Assembly: GCA_903951185.1 (NCBI GenBank)
Contig: CAJBBC010000104.1
Coordinates: 1-16,521, forward strand
From: an uncultured Actinomycetes bacterium
Lineage (GTDB): Bacteria > Actinomycetota > Actinomycetes > S36-B12 > UBA5976
Length of the DNA: 16,521 nucleotides
Reading direction: 5' to 3'
Positions 14,832-16,521 of this stretch are shown here, piece by piece (the stretch's first letter is position 1; every line of letters starts with the position of its first letter). Under the pieces are notes generated by a model that was given only the letters and a program-made list of their open reading frames with translations, did not search any database and was not told the DNA's origin. The translations under genes were made by a program, and so were the position numbers.

Positions 14832-15488
14832 ATGAAACATGCCGCCGAAAAGCGTCCCCGAAAACAAAAGAAACCCACTTTGTTGCGGGAAGTTATATCG
14901 GTTGTTGGCGTTGCCCTAGTTCTTTCGGTTTTAGTTCGAACGTTTTTAATCCAGGCTTTCTATGTGCCAACCGCCTCAATGGAAGACACATTGGTTGTTA
15001 ACGATCGAATAGTGGTTTCAAAAATTAGTACCAAAATAACTGGGGTAAATCGTGGCGATGTTGTGGTTTTTCATGATCCAGGTAATTGGCTGGGTGAAGG
15101 TTTTATAAATCCTTACGACACCACCATCGGGCGAGCACTTCAATTTGTCGGAATTGTGCCAGCTAACTCGGGTAAAGATTTAGTTAAAAGAGTTATCGGT
15201 GTTGGCGGCGATGTAATCGAATGTTGTGATGCAAATGGCGCAATTGTGGTCAATGGTAAAGCTACTGCTGAAACTTACATCAAGTCCGGAAGTCGAACCG
15301 ATCAAGTAACTTTTAACGTGCTGGTACCGCAAGGAAATATTTTTGTGATGGGGGATAACCGAAGCAATTCCGAAGATTCCAGATTTCATCAAGACTTAAA
15401 TAGTGGAATGGTTCCGTTAACTGAAGTCGTTGGCCGAGTGGTGGTTCGAATTTGGCCATTTAGTCGAATTGGTGGAATTGAAAATTAA
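14832..15488 (+). CDS. lepB: Signal peptidase I
   Basis: Membrane-bound serine protease that removes signal peptides from Sec and Tat exported proteins. A basic cytoplasmic N-terminus (residues 1-19, many Lys/Arg) is followed by one membrane span at about 21-40. The catalytic Ser49 lies in VPTASMEDTL (box B) and the general base Lys119 in DLVKRVIGVGGD (box D). Box E is MGDNRSNSEDSR at 173-184. The 218-residue, single-span layout fits Gram-positive enzymes. A Cys-Cys pair (131-132) sits in the non-catalytic beta domain. Its stop lies inside the start region of rnhB, so the two are probably coupled. Its product acts downstream of the SRP pathway encoded elsewhere in the window. Confidence 0.95.
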   Translation: MKHAAEKRPRKQKKPTLLREVISVVGVALVLSVLVRTFLIQAFYVPTASMEDTLVVNDRIVVSKISTKITGVNRGDVVVFHDPGNWLGEGFINPYDTTIGRALQFVGIVPANSGKDLVKRVIGVGGDVIECCDANGAIVVNGKATAETYIKSGSRTDQVTFNVLVPQGNIFVMGDNRSNSEDSRFHQDLNSGMVPLTEVVGRVVVRIWPFSRIGGIEN

Positions 15489-16122
15489 CCCAACACCAAA
15501 TTTAGATTTGGAGCAAGAATTATTTCGCTCCGGCGTAAATTTAGTCGCAGGTGTTGATGAAGTTGGCCGCGGCTCGTTAGCTGGTCCAGTTACCGTTGGC
15601 GTTGCAGTTATCGATTCCCAAGTATCAGTTATCCCAGCGAAACTTCGGGATAGTAAATTAATTTCTAAAGTAACTCGACAGAACTTAATCCCAATTCTGA
15701 ATGATTGGGTAAAAGCCAGTGCAGTTGGCCATACCTCGGCTCAGGAAATTGACCAGATTGGTATTACCGCAGCACTCAGGTTGGCTTGGCAACGTGCTTT
15801 TGATCAGCTCTCGATTAAACCAGACCACGTAATTTTGGATGGTAAACACAATTGGCTAGTCAGTGCGACTGATTCACATTCGTCCCAAAAAATTCCCATC
15901 ACAATGAAAATAAAAGCGGATCAACACTGCGCAGTCGTCTCAGCAGCAAGTGTGTTGGCCAAAGTTGAACGAGATAATTTAATGATTAGCGCAGATCAGG
16001 ATTATCCAAATTATGGTTTCGCCAGCAATGTTGGATATGGGTCGGCTAATCACATGTCCGCTATTCGAAAGTATGGCGCCTCAGAATTTCATCGCCGCTC
16101 GTGGAACTTGCCAACCAGCTAA
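15472..16122 (+). CDS. rnhB: Ribonuclease HII
   Basis: Cleaves the RNA strand of RNA-DNA hybrids, including single ribonucleotides in DNA. Catalytic acids by family motif: Asp29 and Glu30 in AGVDEVGRGSLAGP, Asp123 in VILDGKHNW, and Asp150 in KIKADQHC, followed by SAASVLAKVERD. The C-terminal part YPNYGFASNVGYGS and HRRSWNL is also typical. The start is uncertain: GTG 15472 gives 216 residues and a 17-bp overlap with lepB, TTG 15478 gives two residues fewer, and an upstream TTG at 15430 would add 14 residues without family support. No strong ribosome binding site distinguishes them. The place between lepB and DUF2469 is the usual actinobacterial one. Confidence 0.93.
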   Translation: MELKINPTPNLDLEQELFRSGVNLVAGVDEVGRGSLAGPVTVGVAVIDSQVSVIPAKLRDSKLISKVTRQNLIPILNDWVKASAVGHTSAQEIDQIGITAALRLAWQRAFDQLSIKPDHVILDGKHNWLVSATDSHSSQKIPITMKIKADQHCAVVSAASVLAKVERDNLMISADQDYPNYGFASNVGYGSANHMSAIRKYGASEFHRRSWNLPTS

Positions 16123-16154
16123 CGGGCTAACCTCAGAATTTAAATCCAAACTAC

Positions 16155-16160
16155 TAAGGT
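16155..16160 (+). promoter_or_regulatory. Candidate -10 box or ribosome binding site before the DUF2469 gene
   Basis: TAAGGT fits TANNNT and ends 6 bp before the ATG, the same spacing as at lepB and moaE. The same bases (aaggt) could serve as a weak Shine-Dalgarno sequence, so the two readings cannot be separated by eye. Confidence 0.28.
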
Positions 16161-16166
16161 AGAACT

Positions 16167-16475
16167 ATGTCTGCAGACGAGTTAGAGCGTTTCGAGTCCG
16201 AACTCGAGTTAGAGCTCTATCGGGAATACCGCGACTTAGTTCACTTATTCAATTACATTGTCCATACTGAGCGTCGACTTTATTTAGCTAATGGTGTTGA
16301 TGTTCAAGTTCGAACAAATGAATCTGGCGATGTTTATTTTGAAGTAGTTCTAAATGATGCTTGGATTTGGGATGTTTATGGCCAAGCTAGATTTGCTAAA
16401 AAAGTTCGCGTTTTAACATTTAAAGATGTAAATGTTGAAGAATTAGCAAAACCTGAACTTGATTCTCTAAATTAA
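16167..16475 (+). CDS. DUF2469 family protein
   Basis: Conserved actinobacterial protein of unknown function, 102 residues, no signal peptide or membrane span. The acidic N-terminal helix SADELERFESELELELYREY and the aromatic, beta-rich middle (DVYFEVVLNDAWIWDVY) followed by FKDVNVEEL are the hallmarks of DUF2469. It sits downstream of rnhB, its standard neighbour. ATG 16167 gives the expected MSADELE start. The 46 bp after its stop are AT-rich, and no gene start is visible before the window ends. Confidence 0.9.
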   Translation: MSADELERFESELELELYREYRDLVHLFNYIVHTERRLYLANGVDVQVRTNESGDVYFEVVLNDAWIWDVYGQARFAKKVRVLTFKDVNVEELAKPELDSLN

Positions 16476-16521
16476 TTTAAATCACATCTTCACTTAATCC
16501 ACAAAATCTCAAATTAATTTA

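Noticed and set aside
16468..16521. AAATTAATTTA repeated at 16469-16479 and 16511-16521, palindromic, around the DUF2469 gene stop.
   Set aside because: Purely A/T and short; expected by chance in AT-rich spacer, without a GC stem that could terminate transcription.

Overview
The window reads as a piece of an actinobacterial chromosome with AT-leaning codon use. The order smc-ftsY-(Moco genes)-ffh-rpsP-khpA-rimM-trmD-rplS-lepB-rnhB-DUF2469 is an actinobacterial arrangement, and DUF2469 and the small PH-like protein are essentially actinobacterial families. The low GC, very short intergenic gaps, overlapping genes and frequent GTG starts suggest a streamlined freshwater lineage such as the acI group (Nanopelagicales). 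That placement is an inference from style; no marker was compared against a database.

Layout: (1) 127-4868, + strand: smc (chromosome condensation) and ftsY (SRP receptor), separated by a 15-bp tandem repeat that repeats the smc stop codon. (2) 4865-9158: a molybdenum cofactor (Moco) block. moeA and a membrane-anchored putative protease inhibitor run leftwards and meet ftsY head-on. moaE-moaA-moaD and a TauE/SafE-type permease run rightwards as a tight operon. moaC, moaB/mogA and the MoaD-activating enzyme are not in the window. (3) 9188-11060: ffh (SRP GTPase), convergent with a small PH-like protein whose 3' end overlaps it. (4) 11264-13282: rpsP-khpA-rimM-trmD, the ribosomal protein/16S maturation/tRNA modification operon, with a long acidic tail on bS16. 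(5) 13271-14140, - strand: an orphan adenine-N6-type DNA methyltransferase between trmD and rplS, which are usually adjacent. (6) 14141-16475, + strand: a structured rplS leader, rplS, a strong intrinsic terminator, then lepB, rnhB and a DUF2469 gene.

Functionally the window combines protein targeting and export (FtsY, Ffh, LepB), ribosome assembly and translation fidelity (bS16, KhpA, RimM, TrmD, bL19), chromosome maintenance (Smc, RNase HII) and Moco biosynthesis. The core genes are ordinary. The items that deserve a second look are a candidate regulatory RNA upstream of rplS, the orphan methyltransferase with its shared palindromic stop, the triplicated smc stop motif, the potato-inhibitor-like secreted or anchored protein next to moeA, and the acidic bS16 tail. 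I found no tRNA, rRNA, CRISPR array, insertion sequence or prophage genes. I saw no convincing new multi-gene system.
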